From positions 1-28,543 of the forward strand of contig JAIPMN010000587.1 in assembly GCA_020650975.1 (NCBI GenBank): 28,543 nucleotides of DNA, in the 5' to 3' direction. Origin of the DNA: Apostichopus californicus (lineage: Eukaryota > Echinodermata > Holothuroidea > Aspidochirotida > Stichopodidae). The position numbers and the translations under genes are program-made. Position 1 is the stretch's first letter. Every line of letters begins with the position of its first letter. This document shows positions 28,387 to 28,543 of this stretch, piece after piece. Under the pieces are notes generated by a model, which did not search any database, was not told the DNA's origin, and saw only the letters and a list, made by a program, of their open reading frames with translations.

Positions 28387-28543
28387 CAGGGATGTGTCCA
28401 GGGGAAAGTGTGAAAGGGGTAGGGGGGATGATGTACAAAGAACATTTTTGCCAAATGCCTCGCAGGTTGCAGGAAATAAACAATAATAAGAGTATTTTTT
28501 TATTTCGTAGCAGACGAACTTATATATATATATATATATATTT
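28387..28543. mobile_element. Possible left end of a hAT-like element (partial)
   Basis: CAGGGATGTGTCCAGGGG at 28387 resembles CAGGGACGTAGCCAGGGG, the inverted terminus that ends at 260 (three differences in 18). A G-rich block follows, as in the other short elements here. The other end lies outside the window, so duplication cannot be checked. Confidence 0.35.
28519..28541. repeat. TA microsatellite
   Basis: An uninterrupted TATATATATATA run at the window edge. Confidence 0.85.

Larger units (their letters stand above)
28191..28543 (+). other. Start of intron 19 (incomplete)
   Basis: AT-rich sequence after the donor of exon 19. It holds a possible transposon terminus from 28387 and a TA run at 28519-28541. 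No further exon is seen before the window ends. Confidence 0.7.

Overview
The window looks like animal nuclear DNA: AT-rich, with GT-AG introns, minisatellites, LINE remnants and short hAT-type elements. The repeat types and the Calx-beta/EGF mosaic gene suggest a marine invertebrate, possibly a deuterostome such as an echinoderm. That assignment is an inference from general character, not a sequence match. There is no sign of bacterial, phage or plasmid organisation.

One gene dominates. I could build a single plus-strand transcript of 19 coding exons from 4762 to 28190 (2,902 coding bases, about 967 residues). Every junction keeps the reading frame, and all introns use GT-AG. The model is open at both ends: no start codon lies in frame in the first exon, and the last exon ends at a donor in phase 1. 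Exons 1-10 (about 517 residues) encode a cysteine-containing, beta-rich region that I cannot assign to a family. Exons 11 and 12 are each one EGF-like domain. Exons 13+14 form one Calx-beta domain, exon 15 a third EGF-like domain, and exons 16+17 and 18+19 two further Calx-beta domains. The product is probably a large secreted or membrane-anchored adhesion or matrix protein. From the end of exon 6 onward every intron is phase 1, so each later exon is a 1-1 symmetrical module.

Region by region: 1-260 is the end of a probable hAT-like element. 261-3925 shows no gene I can support. 3926-4678 holds a hAT-type element with perfect 8-bp duplications, inserted at the edge of an older inverted-repeat element. 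4762-28190 is the gene. Its introns carry a 3' LINE fragment (about 11640-12105, plus), a decayed LINE fragment (about 23480-24110, minus), four minisatellites (46, 52, 77 and 34 bp units), a hAT-type element inserted in the 34-bp array, a degenerate repeat block (about 15640-16290), and several microsatellites. The window ends in an intron with a possible hAT-like terminus and a TA run.
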